Shown here one piece after another: positions 8,859 to 18,179 of a stretch of DNA of 64,000 bases; position 1 is the first letter of the stretch; each line of letters starts with the position of its first letter. Source of the stretch: Chryseobacterium sp. Bi04 (GTDB taxonomy: Bacteria > Bacteroidota > Bacteroidia > Flavobacteriales > Weeksellaceae); assembly GCF_918698085.1 (NCBI RefSeq), contig NZ_CAKKLP010000012.1, positions 62,001-126,000 of the forward strand, read 5' to 3'. A program made the translations under genes and the position numbers. The notes below the pieces were generated by a model. It had not been told where the DNA came from, did no database searches, and saw only the letters and a program-made list of their open reading frames with translations.

Positions 8859-9054
8859 TAACCACAAAAGGGACAAAAGTTTCAACACTTTAGTTATTTT
8901 TTAAGTTAAAAGCTTTGTGGATAGTAAGTGCACTTCAGTTTTCTGAAAATCAAAGATTTTCTGCTTCTGTGAACTTTTTATACTGCATCATTTTAAACTG
9001 ACTTAGGTGAACTAAAGTGTTTAAAATAAAAACTTTTGTGACTTTTGTGGTTTA
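8859..9054. repeat. 196-bp long inverted repeat element, copy 1
   Basis: The left end (TAACCACAAAAGGGACAAAA) and right end (ACTTTTGTGACTTTTGTGGT) are inverted copies extending about 38 bp inward through AACACTTTAGTT / AACTAAAGTGTT. A central 17-bp palindrome (GAAAATCAAAGATTTTC) sits at 8945-8961. The element fills most of the 623-bp gap between cysI and the TonB receptor. It encodes nothing. It resembles a MITE or REP-type element and has a relative near 35.26 kb. Confidence 0.75.
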
Positions 9055-9081
9055 GAATAAAAAGTTTAAACACCTGTTATC

Positions 9082-10755
9082 TCAATCTAAAGTTTGTAAG
9101 TAACGGTATGAAAAATCACCAAATGTTTCTTCCGTATGTCTGTCCTGTACATATCTTCCAAAAAGCTCATCCAGTGTCGCAAGAATCTCTTCTTCGCCAA
9201 TATTCTCTTTAAATTTTGTATTAAGGCGCATTCCCAATCTATCTCCTCCGATATGAAGATTATATTTACCATAAGCAGTCCCTACAAATCCGATTTCCGC
9301 ATTGGGAGATCTTCCACAGCCATTGGGGCATCCCGTCATACGGATGGTAATATCTTCCTGTAAAAGACCGTACTTTTCAAGGATAGGCTCTATTTTTGTG
9401 ACTAAAGAAGGCAGATAGCGCTGAGCTTCGGCTAAGGCAAGTGAACAGGTGTTTAATGCCACACAGGCAACAGAATTTTTACGAAGGGCACTTGCCTGAT
9501 CGGTATCATCTGAAATCCCATATTCTTTAAGAAGGTTTTCAATTTCGGTTTTATCCTCTTCATTGATGTCAGCAAGAATAAGGTTTTGGTTACAGCTGAA
9601 ACGGAAATTAAGTTTCCCGGTTTGGGCTATTTTTAATAATCCTGACTTTAAAGGATATTCCTGGGTATCTAAAACGCGGCCATGTTCTACAAATAAAGTA
9701 TAGAACCATTTCCCTTCATGGTTCTGTATCCATCCGTAGCGGTCTTTTCTCTGTTCAAACTTAAATGTTCTTGCCGGTTCAAAACTAAAGCCTGTTCTTT
9801 TTTCTACCTCAGTCCTGTACTGGTCAATTCCAAGTTTGTCAATTGTATATTTTAATCTGGACAGTTTTCTGTCACTTCTGTTTCCAAAATCCCGCTGTAC
9901 CGTGATGATTTCATAAACAGCTTTTAAAACCTTTTCTTCAGTATCTACAAATCCAAGAACGGATGCAAGACGGGCATAGGTAGCTTCATTTCCATGAGTA
10001 GCACCCAATCCACCTCCGGCCGCAATATTATATCCAACGATTTCATTGTTCTCAATAATGGCAATCAAGGCTATATCATTGATGAATACATCCACATCAT
10101 TATTCGGAGGAACAGCAATTCCTATTTTCAGTTTTCTGGGAAGATACCTATCCTGATACAGCGGATCTTCTTCAGCTTTTCGATCTACAATAAGCTCATC
10201 ATCAATCCAGATATCATAATAAGACTGAGTCTTCGGAAGACACATTTCACTGATCTTGCCAGCCAGTTCATAAGCCTCCCGGTGCAATGGAGATTCAGAA
10301 GGATTGGCTGTACAGGTTACATTTCTGTTGACGTCTCCACAGGCTGCAATAGAATCAAGATGCTGCAGATTGAAACTCTGAATGGTTGGTTTTAAATGTG
10401 ATTTTAAAATACCATGCAGCTGAATGGTCTGTCTTGTGGTGATTTTTATAGTTCCTGTAGAATGATCTTCAGCTGTTGCATTCAAGCCTATCCATTGATC
10501 TGAGGTTAAAAATCCTCCGGGAAGCCTTAATCTTATCATATAAGAATACAGCCATTCCAGCTTTTTGGAAACCCTCTCTTCCCTTCTGTCTCTATCGTCC
10601 TGCTGATACATCCCATGAAACTTGATCAGGGTCTGATCATCTTCTCTGATGGCTCCTGTGAAATCATCGGAAAGGCTTTCCTTTAATGTTCCCCTGAGGC
10701 CGTTACTTCCGGTTTTAATTCTTTCTACCGGTGAAAGGTTATCTTTATTGCTCAT
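9082..10755 (-). CDS. cysI: Sulfite reductase hemoprotein (beta subunit)
   Basis: The 557-residue protein matches the siroheme/[4Fe-4S] sulfite and nitrite reductase family. Two cysteine clusters bind the coupled cofactors: CVALNTCSLA near residue 432 and MTGCPNGCGRSPNAEIGFVG near residue 475. Arg-rich substrate segments (KITTRQTIQLHG near 105, and GDVNRNVTCTANP near 140) are also present. It reduces sulfite to sulfide with six electrons delivered by CysJ, which is encoded 33 bp upstream. The siroheme comes from the methyltransferase and Met8-like domains encoded in the same cluster. Identity is firm. Confidence 0.95.
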   Translation of the reverse strand: MSNKDNLSPVERIKTGSNGLRGTLKESLSDDFTGAIREDDQTLIKFHGMYQQDDRDRREERVSKKLEWLYSYMIRLRLPGGFLTSDQWIGLNATAEDHSTGTIKITTRQTIQLHGILKSHLKPTIQSFNLQHLDSIAACGDVNRNVTCTANPSESPLHREAYELAGKISEMCLPKTQSYYDIWIDDELIVDRKAEEDPLYQDRYLPRKLKIGIAVPPNNDVDVFINDIALIAIIENNEIVGYNIAAGGGLGATHGNEATYARLASVLGFVDTEEKVLKAVYEIITVQRDFGNRSDRKLSRLKYTIDKLGIDQYRTEVEKRTGFSFEPARTFKFEQRKDRYGWIQNHEGKWFYTLFVEHGRVLDTQEYPLKSGLLKIAQTGKLNFRFSCNQNLILADINEEDKTEIENLLKEYGISDDTDQASALRKNSVACVALNTCSLALAEAQRYLPSLVTKIEPILEKYGLLQEDITIRMTGCPNGCGRSPNAEIGFVGTAYGKYNLHIGGDRLGMRLNTKFKENIGEEEILATLDELFGRYVQDRHTEETFGDFSYRYLQTLD

Positions 10756-10788
10756 AATTGTTTTTTATGTTACGGTACTTTTGTAGGG

Positions 10789-12498
10789 TTAATAGACATC
10801 TTTAGCATATCTGCCACTCAGCTCCATGTCTTCCAGATAATGAATAGCTTCCTCTTTATTTCGTTTTCCCTGACGCTGAATGATATTGAGGAGGGTTTCT
10901 TCCACATCACGGCTCATAGGTTCTTTAGCACCGCATATGTAGACCGAGGCGCCTCCTTCAAGCCAGTAGAAAACTTCCTGGGCCTTTTGCTCCAATTTAT
11001 GCTGTACATAGATTTTTTCAGCGGTATCCCGGGAGAAAGCAAGGTCTAAATGAGTAAGGCTGCCAGTTTTCAGGAAATCCTGAATTTCAGACTGATAGAT
11101 GAAGTCTGATACAAAATTCCGGTCTCCAAAAAAGAGCCAGTTTTTCCCCTCTGCTCCTAAAGCATCCCGCTCCCAAAGGAATGATCTGAAAGGAGCGATA
11201 CCGGTTCCGGGACCAATCATAATAATATCTTTATCGGCTTCAGGTAATCTGAAATGTCCTGCATCCTGAATGTAAAACTCTACGGTCTCTCCTTCACAGA
11301 ACCCGCTAAGAAAGCCACTGCACAAGCCACTGTGTTTCTCATGGTCAACAAAGAACTCCGATTTGGCAACAGTGATATGAATTTCATTTTCACCATGAGC
11401 CTGCAGAGAAGAAGATATAGAATACAGACGGGGTGCCTGACCTGTTAATACCTGAATGACTTCTTCAAATTCTTCAGCCGTTTTTACAGGATAAATTCTC
11501 AAGAGATCAAGAAGACTTAAACGTACTTCCGGAATAGAATGTCCTGTGATCTTTGCATATTGGTTGACTACATTTTTTAATAAATAACTGATATTAAGAT
11601 GTTTATATAGCAGTTCTTCTGCGCTGTCCGTTACTTTTGCTGTTTCAATTTTCTTTTTAGGATCAATTCCTGTGAGATTAATGATCTCATCCACGACAGA
11701 TTTTGAATTGAAAGGGATAATGCCCAGTGCTGCCCCCGGCTGATACAAGAGAGGTTCATCTGTTTCTATTTCAATGTGATAGGTTTCTTTTTCAGAAGTA
11801 ATATCATTCAGATTGATTAGGGAGGAAACCGTTCCCTTGTATTTCTTTCTTCCCGCTGATACTTTAGGAACACTGTTTTTTGGTTTCGTATCAGAAGTCT
11901 TACTGACTGTTTCAAATACCTGTTCTATCCAATGGGTGGCTTCCTGTTCATAGTCTATATCACATCTTTTCAACGGAATAATACGTTGTGCTCCCAATAT
12001 TTCAAAACGGTAATCTATATCTTCACCAGTCTTGCAAAACTGAGGATAGCTGCTGTCCCCTAGTGCTAAAATTCCAAACTTCAGACCGGTGAGATTGACT
12101 TCATTCTCATGGATATAATCGTAAAATTTCTTCGCAAGAAGAGGAGGTTCTCCTTCTCCCTGTGTACTGATGATAACAAAGAAAAACTCTTCTTTATCCA
12201 GATCTTTTGGCTTATACTGGGAAAGGTCTGCCAGTTTAACCTGAATTCCCTTTTTCTTGATAATTCCCGTCAAACCTGTAGCCAGTTTTTTACTGTTTCC
12301 GGTTTCCGTACCATATGCTAAGGTTATCTTTTTTACTGTATTTTGATGGATATCCTCAGTTTGTAAAGGTGGTAATACAGCTGTGAGTGAAGTTCCGCCT
12401 GCAATACCTGCTAAATAGCCACTTGCCCAGATGGCTTCATCTCTGGAGAATTCACCGGATATTTGTTTTAATACATTTAATTTAGTTTCAGACAGCAT
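10789..12498 (-). CDS. cysJ: Sulfite reductase [NADPH] flavoprotein (alpha subunit)
   Basis: The frame can begin further upstream, but the start at MLSETKLNVLKQIS is chosen because it overlaps the preceding methyltransferase gene by only 11 bp and gives a normal 569-residue length. Domains in order are a flavodoxin-like FMN domain (AYGTETGNSKKLATGL near residue 62), an FAD domain (RLYSISSS near 360) and an NADPH domain (GPGTGIAPFRSF near 430, VYICGAKEPMSRDVEE near 520). It passes electrons from NADPH to CysI. The overlapping start (stop TGA within ATGCTGTCTGA) indicates translational coupling to the siroheme gene. Confidence 0.94.
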   Translation of the reverse strand: MLSETKLNVLKQISGEFSRDEAIWASGYLAGIAGGTSLTAVLPPLQTEDIHQNTVKKITLAYGTETGNSKKLATGLTGIIKKKGIQVKLADLSQYKPKDLDKEEFFFVIISTQGEGEPPLLAKKFYDYIHENEVNLTGLKFGILALGDSSYPQFCKTGEDIDYRFEILGAQRIIPLKRCDIDYEQEATHWIEQVFETVSKTSDTKPKNSVPKVSAGRKKYKGTVSSLINLNDITSEKETYHIEIETDEPLLYQPGAALGIIPFNSKSVVDEIINLTGIDPKKKIETAKVTDSAEELLYKHLNISYLLKNVVNQYAKITGHSIPEVRLSLLDLLRIYPVKTAEEFEEVIQVLTGQAPRLYSISSSLQAHGENEIHITVAKSEFFVDHEKHSGLCSGFLSGFCEGETVEFYIQDAGHFRLPEADKDIIMIGPGTGIAPFRSFLWERDALGAEGKNWLFFGDRNFVSDFIYQSEIQDFLKTGSLTHLDLAFSRDTAEKIYVQHKLEQKAQEVFYWLEGGASVYICGAKEPMSRDVEETLLNIIQRQGKRNKEEAIHYLEDMELSGRYAKDVY

Positions 12499-13333
12499 AT
12501 TCAAAGAAATTTTGAGTTTTTGATATAAGACTTCCGTTCTCCACCGATTTAAAATATAAACCTTCCTGTTCTGCATTTTCCATCCATGAAAATTCTTCAT
12601 GTAGATGTACTATTTTACCAATGATCACCAATGAAGGTGAAGCAAAGTTTTTATCTCCAAAAGTCTCATTAAAATCATCAAATGAAGAGGTATACACTTT
12701 TTGATAAGGTGTAGTAGCCTGTTCGACAACCGCTATTTTTTTGTCCTTGGAAATCTCAAGCTGTTTCAGCTTTTCTACAAGATCTGTAAGGTTTCCTTTA
12801 GACATATAAAAGACAAGGGTATCATTGGTAACGGCCAATTCTTTCCAATATTCCTCAGTAAGAATTTCAGATTTATAATAGGTCAGAAACCGGACAGATG
12901 TTGAATATCCCCTTGCTGTCAGAGGCATCCCTGCAAATGCTGCTGCTCCTAAAGCTGCTGTAATTCCAGGGATAATCTCATAAGGAATATGGTGTTGTTT
13001 TAAAATCTGAAGCTCGTCCAGGATATTGGAAAATAGGGATACATCTCCTCCTTTAAGCCTTACAACGGTTTTATTCTGAAGGGTATAATCAACCATCAGG
13101 CTGTTGATATGAGCCTGAGGAGTAGATGCATTTTTACTGCATTCTTTACCCACATAGATGACTTCTGTATTTCCATTGACGTAAGTTTCCAGGATCTCAG
13201 GACTTACAAGACGGTCACATAAAATGACATCTGCCTTGGCAATGGCTTTTACGGCTTTTATGGTGATCAGTTCAGGGTTGCCGGGCCCTGCACCGATAAG
13301 GTAAACCTTTGGTGATTTTATAAGTGTTTTCAT
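12488..13333 (-). CDS. cobA: Uroporphyrinogen-III C-methyltransferase (SUMT)
   Basis: The 281-residue protein has the tetrapyrrole methylase fold with SAM-binding motifs VYLIGAGPGNPELITIKA near residue 10, VVRLKGGDVSLFSN near 92 and PGITAALGAAAFAGMPLTAR near 124. It adds two methyl groups to uroporphyrinogen III to give precorrin-2, the first siroheme-specific step. The next steps are provided by the Met8-like domain fused to the permease at the end of the cluster. It lacks that domain itself, so siroheme synthesis is split between two proteins here. It lies between cysK and cysJ and overlaps cysJ. Confidence 0.93.
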   Translation of the reverse strand: MKTLIKSPKVYLIGAGPGNPELITIKAVKAIAKADVILCDRLVSPEILETYVNGNTEVIYVGKECSKNASTPQAHINSLMVDYTLQNKTVVRLKGGDVSLFSNILDELQILKQHHIPYEIIPGITAALGAAAFAGMPLTARGYSTSVRFLTYYKSEILTEEYWKELAVTNDTLVFYMSKGNLTDLVEKLKQLEISKDKKIAVVEQATTPYQKVYTSSFDDFNETFGDKNFASPSLVIIGKIVHLHEEFSWMENAEQEGLYFKSVENGSLISKTQNFFEYAV

Positions 13334-13357
13334 TGAAAGTAGGTGTTAGTTGAGGAT

Positions 13358-14269
13358 TTAGAAGAGTCCTTCTACAGACAGATACCTTTCTCCGGTATCG
13401 TAGTTGATGGTAAGGATTTTAGCGTTAGGTGGTATTTGGGGTAAATGTTTTGCGATTGCTGCTAAAGCGGCTCCTGTAGAAACGCCTACGAAAAGACCTT
13501 CTTTTTTTGCTGCGTTAACCGCATATTCGTAGGCTTCTTCTTTACCTACTGTAATGACTCCGTCCAGAAGGGTGATATCCAAAATAGAAGGTACAAATCC
13601 GGCTCCTAGGCCTTGTAATGGATGCGGTGCAGGACTTCCTCCGCTTAATACAGGAGATAATTCCGGCTCTACAGCAATTACTTTTACATGGGGATAAGCT
13701 TCTTTTACCACTTTTGCAATGCCGGTAATATGCCCTCCGGTTCCTACTCCTGTTATAATATAATCCAGGCCGTCAGGGAAGTCTTTTAAAATTTCCTGAG
13801 CGGTGGTTTCTATGTGGATGTTTACATTCGCAGGATTGTCAAACTGTCTCGGGATCCATGAATTAGGCGTTTCTTCTGCCAGTTCATTGGCTTTTTCAAT
13901 GGCCCCTTTCATTCCTTTTTCCCTGGGAGTAAGCACAAAATTGGCACCATAAGCTTCCATGATCTTACGTCTTTCAACACTCATGCTGTCTGGCATTACA
14001 AGAATAAGTCTGTAGCCTTTTACTGCAGCAACCAATGCAAGACCGATTCCTGTATTTCCACTTGTCGGTTCTATAATGGTGCTGTCCTGGTTTAATAATC
14101 CCTTAGCTTCTGCATCTTCAATCATAGCCAGTGCAATTCTGTCTTTAATGCTTCCTCCCGGATTGCTTTTTTCTAACTTGATCCAGATTTCATGATCTGA
14201 ATTGAATAATTTATTGATTTTTACGACGGGCGTATTCCCAACCGTTTCTAATGCATTCTGAAATTTCAT
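13358..14269 (-). CDS. cysK: Cysteine synthase A (O-acetylserine sulfhydrylase)
   Basis: The 303-residue PLP enzyme has the canonical lysine motif LEKSNPGGSIKDRIA near residue 33. The asparagine loop is EPTSGNTGIGLALV near 68, and the phosphate-binding glycine loop is TGVGTGGHITG near 173. It condenses sulfide with O-acetylserine to make cysteine, completing the pathway. The serine acetyltransferase gene lies 27 bp upstream and the SUMT gene 24 bp downstream, so it is in one operon. Length and motifs match CysK rather than cystathionine beta-synthase. Confidence 0.95.
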   Translation of the reverse strand: MKFQNALETVGNTPVVKINKLFNSDHEIWIKLEKSNPGGSIKDRIALAMIEDAEAKGLLNQDSTIIEPTSGNTGIGLALVAAVKGYRLILVMPDSMSVERRKIMEAYGANFVLTPREKGMKGAIEKANELAEETPNSWIPRQFDNPANVNIHIETTAQEILKDFPDGLDYIITGVGTGGHITGIAKVVKEAYPHVKVIAVEPELSPVLSGGSPAPHPLQGLGAGFVPSILDITLLDGVITVGKEEAYEYAVNAAKKEGLFVGVSTGAALAAIAKHLPQIPPNAKILTINYDTGERYLSVEGLF

Positions 14270-14296
14270 ATCAATATAATTTTTATTTTTTGTTCT

Positions 14297-15127
14297 TTAT
14301 ATCACAAAGGTTAAGGATTCCGGTAAGGATGTGTTATCCTTTATTTTGATTTCACTTTTATGATAGACCAGAGAGTTGGCAGGAACGTCCTGTGTGATCC
14401 ATACATTTCCTCCGATAATACTCTCTCTGCCAATGGTGGTGTCTCCTCCTAAAATAGTGGCTCCTGAATAAATAATAACATCATCTTCAATATTGGGATG
14501 CCTTTTCTGATGAGCCTTTTCTTTGGAGACATGTAATGCTCCGAGGGTTACTCCCTGATATATTTTGACGTTGTTTCCAATAACCGTAGTTTCTCCGATG
14601 ACAATTCCGGTTCCGTGATCAATGAAGAATGATTTTCCAATGATAGCCCCTGGATGAATATCAATTCCCGTTTTACTGTGGGCATATTCCGAAATGACCC
14701 GGGGTAATATTCTTACTTCCTGATTCCAAAGCTGATGTGAAATACGATATACATAAGTAGCAAAAAATCCGGGATAGGCAAGGTATATTTCTTCCGGAGA
14801 GTGGGCAGCGGGATCAAACTCCAAAATAGATTTTGCATCCAGAACCAGCTGATCATACAATTCAGGCAAGGCTTCAAAGAATTGACTGACATTAACCTGA
14901 GTGATCTCTTTATTTCCTGTTACCGTAATAATCAGACTAAAAAGTGTTTCTTCCAATGATTGAAAATTCCTTTTCAACTGATCTTCAGTATTGTCATTCT
15001 GAGGAAGGAAAAGCGTCTCATACAAATCCTTAACCCATTTCTTTGTTTTGATCTTATCAAAGAATCCATGAATATTACTTTGTTTCGTCTGATGAATTCT
15101 TTCAATTAAATTATTAGGAATTGCCAT
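14297..15127 (-). CDS. cysE: Serine O-acetyltransferase
   Basis: The 276-residue protein has a helical N-terminal half and a C-terminal left-handed beta-helix of hexapeptide repeats. The repeats start at DIHPGAIIGKSFFIDHGTG near residue 155 and continue through VIGETTVIGNNVKIYQGVTL. The His-Gly-Thr-Gly segment is the acetyl-CoA/serine site. It makes O-acetylserine for CysK. The gene is 5 bp after cysN. The C-terminus does not end in the usual Ile of enteric CysE tails but in TFVI, so a CysE-CysK complex is possible. Confidence 0.92.
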   Translation of the reverse strand: MAIPNNLIERIHQTKQSNIHGFFDKIKTKKWVKDLYETLFLPQNDNTEDQLKRNFQSLEETLFSLIITVTGNKEITQVNVSQFFEALPELYDQLVLDAKSILEFDPAAHSPEEIYLAYPGFFATYVYRISHQLWNQEVRILPRVISEYAHSKTGIDIHPGAIIGKSFFIDHGTGIVIGETTVIGNNVKIYQGVTLGALHVSKEKAHQKRHPNIEDDVIIYSGATILGGDTTIGRESIIGGNVWITQDVPANSLVYHKSEIKIKDNTSLPESLTFVI

Positions 15128-15132
15128 TTTTT

Positions 15133-16371
15133 CTATTGAATTATACAGGCTGCAACAGTTGAATTAGACGTTTCATCTACTAAAATTGCAGATCCTGTTG
15201 TTTTATTATTGATAAAACTATCATAGACCAAAGGTTGTGCCGTTCGAAGCGTAACTTTCACAATTTCATTAAGTTTGATGCCAGTTTCAATTTGTTCGCG
15301 GCTAAGGGTATTGACATTGATCTTATATTCTACCTCTTTGACAACAGCTTTTACCAGTCTGCTATTCTGTTGTAACAGATATTTATTACCAGGCTGCAGA
15401 GGTTTTTGATCCAGCCAGCATAAAAGAACTTCCAGATCTTTTTCTACTGTTGGAAGCTGTTCTTCTGTTGCAAAAATATCCCCTCTGCTGATATCCAGAT
15501 CATGAATGGTATGGATGACCGCAGGCTGACCTTCAAAAGCTTCATTTCTTTCAAATCCGTTGATCTCAATTTTAGCAATCTCAGTGGCTAAACCTGCCGG
15601 AAGAATATGGATTTTGTCTCCTTTTTTAAACTGTCCACTCAATATCTGCCCTGCATATCCTCTGTAGTCATGAAGCTCTTCGGTCTGCGGACGGATTACA
15701 TACTGAACCTGAAAACGGCTGCCGGTATTCAGTTCTTCATGTAGGGTTACCTGTTCCAGATATTCTAAAAGTGAGCCTCCTTTGTACCAGTCTGTCCTGG
15801 AGGATTTTGAAACGATATTATCTCCTTTCAGTGCTGAAATTGGAAAATAGGCAACCTCATTAAGTCCCAGATGTTCTGCAATTTTAGAATAATCTGATCT
15901 GATGGTTTCAAAAACATCTTCTGAATAATCTACCATATCCATTTTATTGATGGCTACTGCTACTTTTTTCAGTTTCAGCAATGATGCTATGATAGAATGT
16001 CTTCTTGTTTGTTCGATCACTCCTTTACGGGCATCGATAAGAATAACCATCAGTTCGGAATTAGATGCTCCGGTAATCATATTCCGGGTATATTGTACAT
16101 GGCCGGGAGCATCGGCAATAATAAATTTTCTTTTTGGGGTTGAAAAATAGCGGTAAGCCACATCAATAGTGATTCCCTGTTCTCTTTCTGCACGTAACCC
16201 GTCTGTTAAAAGTGCAAGATCTACCCCGTCTTCATTTTTGTTTTTAGAATGTTTTTCAAGTACCTCCAGCTGATCCTGTAAAATACTTTTACTATCGTAA
16301 AGCAGTCTTCCGATAAGTGTACTTTTACCGTCATCTACGCTTCCTGCTGTTATAAATCTTAATATATCCAT
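15133..16371 (-). CDS. cysN: Sulfate adenylyltransferase subunit 1 (GTPase)
   Basis: The start at MDILRFITAGSVDDGKST is chosen over an upstream in-frame Met, because the 22 extra codons lie in an intergenic repeat-like stretch and the chosen N-terminus matches CysN. The 412-residue protein has GTPase motifs GSVDDGKSTLIGRLL (G1), DAPGHVQY (G3) and NKMD (G4), followed by EF-Tu-like barrel domains. With CysD it drives formation of adenylyl sulfate (APS) from sulfate and ATP. There is no APS kinase domain fused at the C-terminus, consistent with an APS reductase pathway. Confidence 0.94.
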   Translation of the reverse strand: MDILRFITAGSVDDGKSTLIGRLLYDSKSILQDQLEVLEKHSKNKNEDGVDLALLTDGLRAEREQGITIDVAYRYFSTPKRKFIIADAPGHVQYTRNMITGASNSELMVILIDARKGVIEQTRRHSIIASLLKLKKVAVAINKMDMVDYSEDVFETIRSDYSKIAEHLGLNEVAYFPISALKGDNIVSKSSRTDWYKGGSLLEYLEQVTLHEELNTGSRFQVQYVIRPQTEELHDYRGYAGQILSGQFKKGDKIHILPAGLATEIAKIEINGFERNEAFEGQPAVIHTIHDLDISRGDIFATEEQLPTVEKDLEVLLCWLDQKPLQPGNKYLLQQNSRLVKAVVKEVEYKINVNTLSREQIETGIKLNEIVKVTLRTAQPLVYDSFINNKTTGSAILVDETSNSTVAACIIQ

Positions 16372-16464
16372 CTGATTTTGAATTATAAATAATGAGTAAT
16401 GGGCAATGAATAATGTATAATAAGTTATGGCTGTCAATTATAGTATTCACTGCTGATTGCTTAT

Positions 16465-17373
16465 CTAGAAATAGCCTCCTTTTTTGCGGTCTTCCATGGC
16501 GGCTTCTGTTACCCTGTCATCAATACGGGTTTCTCCACGTTCTGAAATCCTGGTGGCCACTATCTCTTCAATTACGGCATCAATGGTATCCGCTTTAGAT
16601 TCCACTGCAGCCGTACACGTCATGTCTCCCACGGTTCTGTAACGGATCTTTTTTGTTGTTACCACATCTCCGGGTTCTAAAAAGACATGTAAAGAGTTGG
16701 CAAGCCACTGTCCGTTAAAGTCTACCACTTCCCTTTCATGCGAAAAATAAATAGAAGGCAGTTCAATTTTTTCTCTTCGGATGTAGTTCCAGATGTCGAG
16801 TTCTGTCCAGTTACTGATCGGGAAAACCCTTACATTTTCTCCTTTGTGGATTTTTCCATTAAAGATATTCCACAATTCAGGGCGCTGAAGTTTAGGGTCC
16901 CATTGCCCGAATTCATCACGGACAGAGAATATTCTTTCTTTAGCACGGGCTTTTTCTTCATCTCTCCTTGCGCCTCCGATACAGGCATCAAATTCAAATT
17001 CTTCAATAGTATCCAGCAAAGTATAGGTCTGCAGCCAGTTTCTGCTGGGAAATTTCCCTTTAGCTTCTGTCAGTTTTTTACTTTTTATGGTATCTTCCAC
17101 TTTTCTTGCAACCAGATCGACATTGAGCTGATTAACTAGCTGATCCCGAAATTCTAAGACCTCCGGAAAGTTATGGCCGGTATCAACATGTACAAATTTG
17201 AACGGAATCTTTCCGTATAAAAATGCTTTTTTAGCCAAATGAGCCAGTACAATACTGTCTTTTCCTCCGCTGAATAGTAGTGCCGGGCGTTCAAACTGTC
17301 CTGCGACCTCTCTTAATATGTAAATAGATTCAGCCTCTAATTGATCTAAGTAGTTTAATTGATGTATTGACAT
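16465..17373 (-). CDS. cysD: Sulfate adenylyltransferase subunit 2
   Basis: The start MSIHQLNYLDQLEAES is chosen because a longer frame would overlap the cysH 3' end by about 40 bp. The 302-residue protein has the PP-loop ATP pyrophosphatase motif LLFSGGKDSIVLAHLAKKA near residue 30, a FVHVDTGHNFPEV segment near 60 and CIGGARRDEEKARAKERIFS near 110, all typical of CysD. It adenylylates sulfate together with the CysN GTPase. It lies 10 bp after cysH. The 93-bp gap to cysN holds AATGGGCAATGAATAATG-type repetitive sequence. Confidence 0.94.
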   Translation of the reverse strand: MSIHQLNYLDQLEAESIYILREVAGQFERPALLFSGGKDSIVLAHLAKKAFLYGKIPFKFVHVDTGHNFPEVLEFRDQLVNQLNVDLVARKVEDTIKSKKLTEAKGKFPSRNWLQTYTLLDTIEEFEFDACIGGARRDEEKARAKERIFSVRDEFGQWDPKLQRPELWNIFNGKIHKGENVRVFPISNWTELDIWNYIRREKIELPSIYFSHEREVVDFNGQWLANSLHVFLEPGDVVTTKKIRYRTVGDMTCTAAVESKADTIDAVIEEIVATRISERGETRIDDRVTEAAMEDRKKGGYF

Positions 17374-17383
17374 TTTTTCTTTT

Positions 17384-18103
17384 TTATTGATGAATATGTA
17401 AGCCGCATTCTTTTTTGTTGGCATCTTCCCACCACCAGCGGCCTGCTCTGAAATCCTCTCCTTCTTTAATGGCCCTGGTACAGGGTGCGCATCCTATGCT
17501 GACAAATCCTTTTTTGTGAAGGGAGTTATAAGGTAAATGATGTGTTTTCACATAGTCTGTTACCTGTTCAGACGTCCAATTGAGGAGGGGGTGAAATTTG
17601 ATAATCTTATTATCCGGGTCCCATTCCAGTTGCGGCATATGTTGTCTGTTGGCAGAATGCTCTGACCGAAGTCCCGTGATCCATACTTTATAACCTTTCA
17701 ATGCTTTTTTCAAAGGATGCACTTTACGGATTGTACAGCACATCTTCCTCTGCTCTACGGATTGATAAAATGAATCAGGCCCGTTTTCTGAAACAAAAGC
17801 TCTTATTTCTTCCGTATCCGGATAATAAACTTTGATATTCTTTTTGAAAAAAGCTCTTGTATTCGTCCATGTTTCGTAGGTCTGTTCAAAAAGTCTTCCT
17901 GTATCCAATGTGAAGATTTCTACTTCCAGATCTTTTATCAGATGGGTGATTACCTGATCTTCATAGCTAAAACTGGTCGAAAAAATAACCTTACCAGGGA
18001 ATCTTTCTGCCAGAACCTGAAGACTGTTATTTTGAAAAGAAGCCTCAGAGGCCCCTTCCAGAAGTTGTTCAAATTCTTTTTTCAGATTGTTTTCCATATC
18101 CAA
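17384..18103 (-). CDS. cysH: Adenylyl-sulfate (APS) reductase, assimilatory type
   Basis: The 239-residue protein has the reductase PP-loop-like fold (VIFSTSFSYEDQVITHLI near residue 34) and the C-terminal catalytic ECGLH. Two cysteine pairs, KMCCTIRKVHPL near 120 and GCAPCTR near 205, match the [4Fe-4S] cluster found in APS reductases and absent from classical PAPS reductases. Together with the lack of an APS kinase gene in the cluster, this indicates direct reduction of APS to sulfite. It is the first gene after the regulator and has a good promoter just upstream. Confidence 0.93.
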   Translation of the reverse strand: MDMENNLKKEFEQLLEGASEASFQNNSLQVLAERFPGKVIFSTSFSYEDQVITHLIKDLEVEIFTLDTGRLFEQTYETWTNTRAFFKKNIKVYYPDTEEIRAFVSENGPDSFYQSVEQRKMCCTIRKVHPLKKALKGYKVWITGLRSEHSANRQHMPQLEWDPDNKIIKFHPLLNWTSEQVTDYVKTHHLPYNSLHKKGFVSIGCAPCTRAIKEGEDFRAGRWWWEDANKKECGLHIHQ

Positions 18104-18119
18104 TTGAAATTAATTATTG

Positions 18120-18153
18120 CAAATATATATAAAATTCTATAACTCCTATCAAA
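18120..18153 (-). promoter_or_regulatory. Promoter of the cysH-led operon
   Basis: On the minus strand TTTG (-33 region) is followed after 22 bp by TATATTTG, an exact TAnnTTTG -7 element. The start codon of cysH is about 17 bp downstream of that element, giving a very short leader. The match to the Flavobacteriia consensus is one of the best in the window. Confidence 0.65.
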
Positions 18154-18164
18154 TTAGTAGAATT
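18133..18164. promoter_or_regulatory. Imperfect dyad overlapping the cys promoter, candidate Rrf2 operator
   Basis: A 32-bp imperfect inverted repeat has outer arms AATTCTA and TAGAATT. It covers the spacer and -33 region of the cysH promoter. Binding there would block RNA polymerase. An Rrf2-type regulator is encoded immediately upstream, making it the natural candidate to bind. The assignment is inference. Confidence 0.4.
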
Positions 18165-18179
18165 TAAATGAAAAAAAAT

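Noticed and set aside
8859..9054. CRISPR-like array
   Set aside because: The repeats are a single inverted element and are not evenly spaced direct repeats with spacers.
16372..16464. Upstream extension of CysN into the intergenic sequence
   Set aside because: The extra 22 codons are encoded by an AATGGGCAATGAATAATG-type repeat stretch and do not match CysN.
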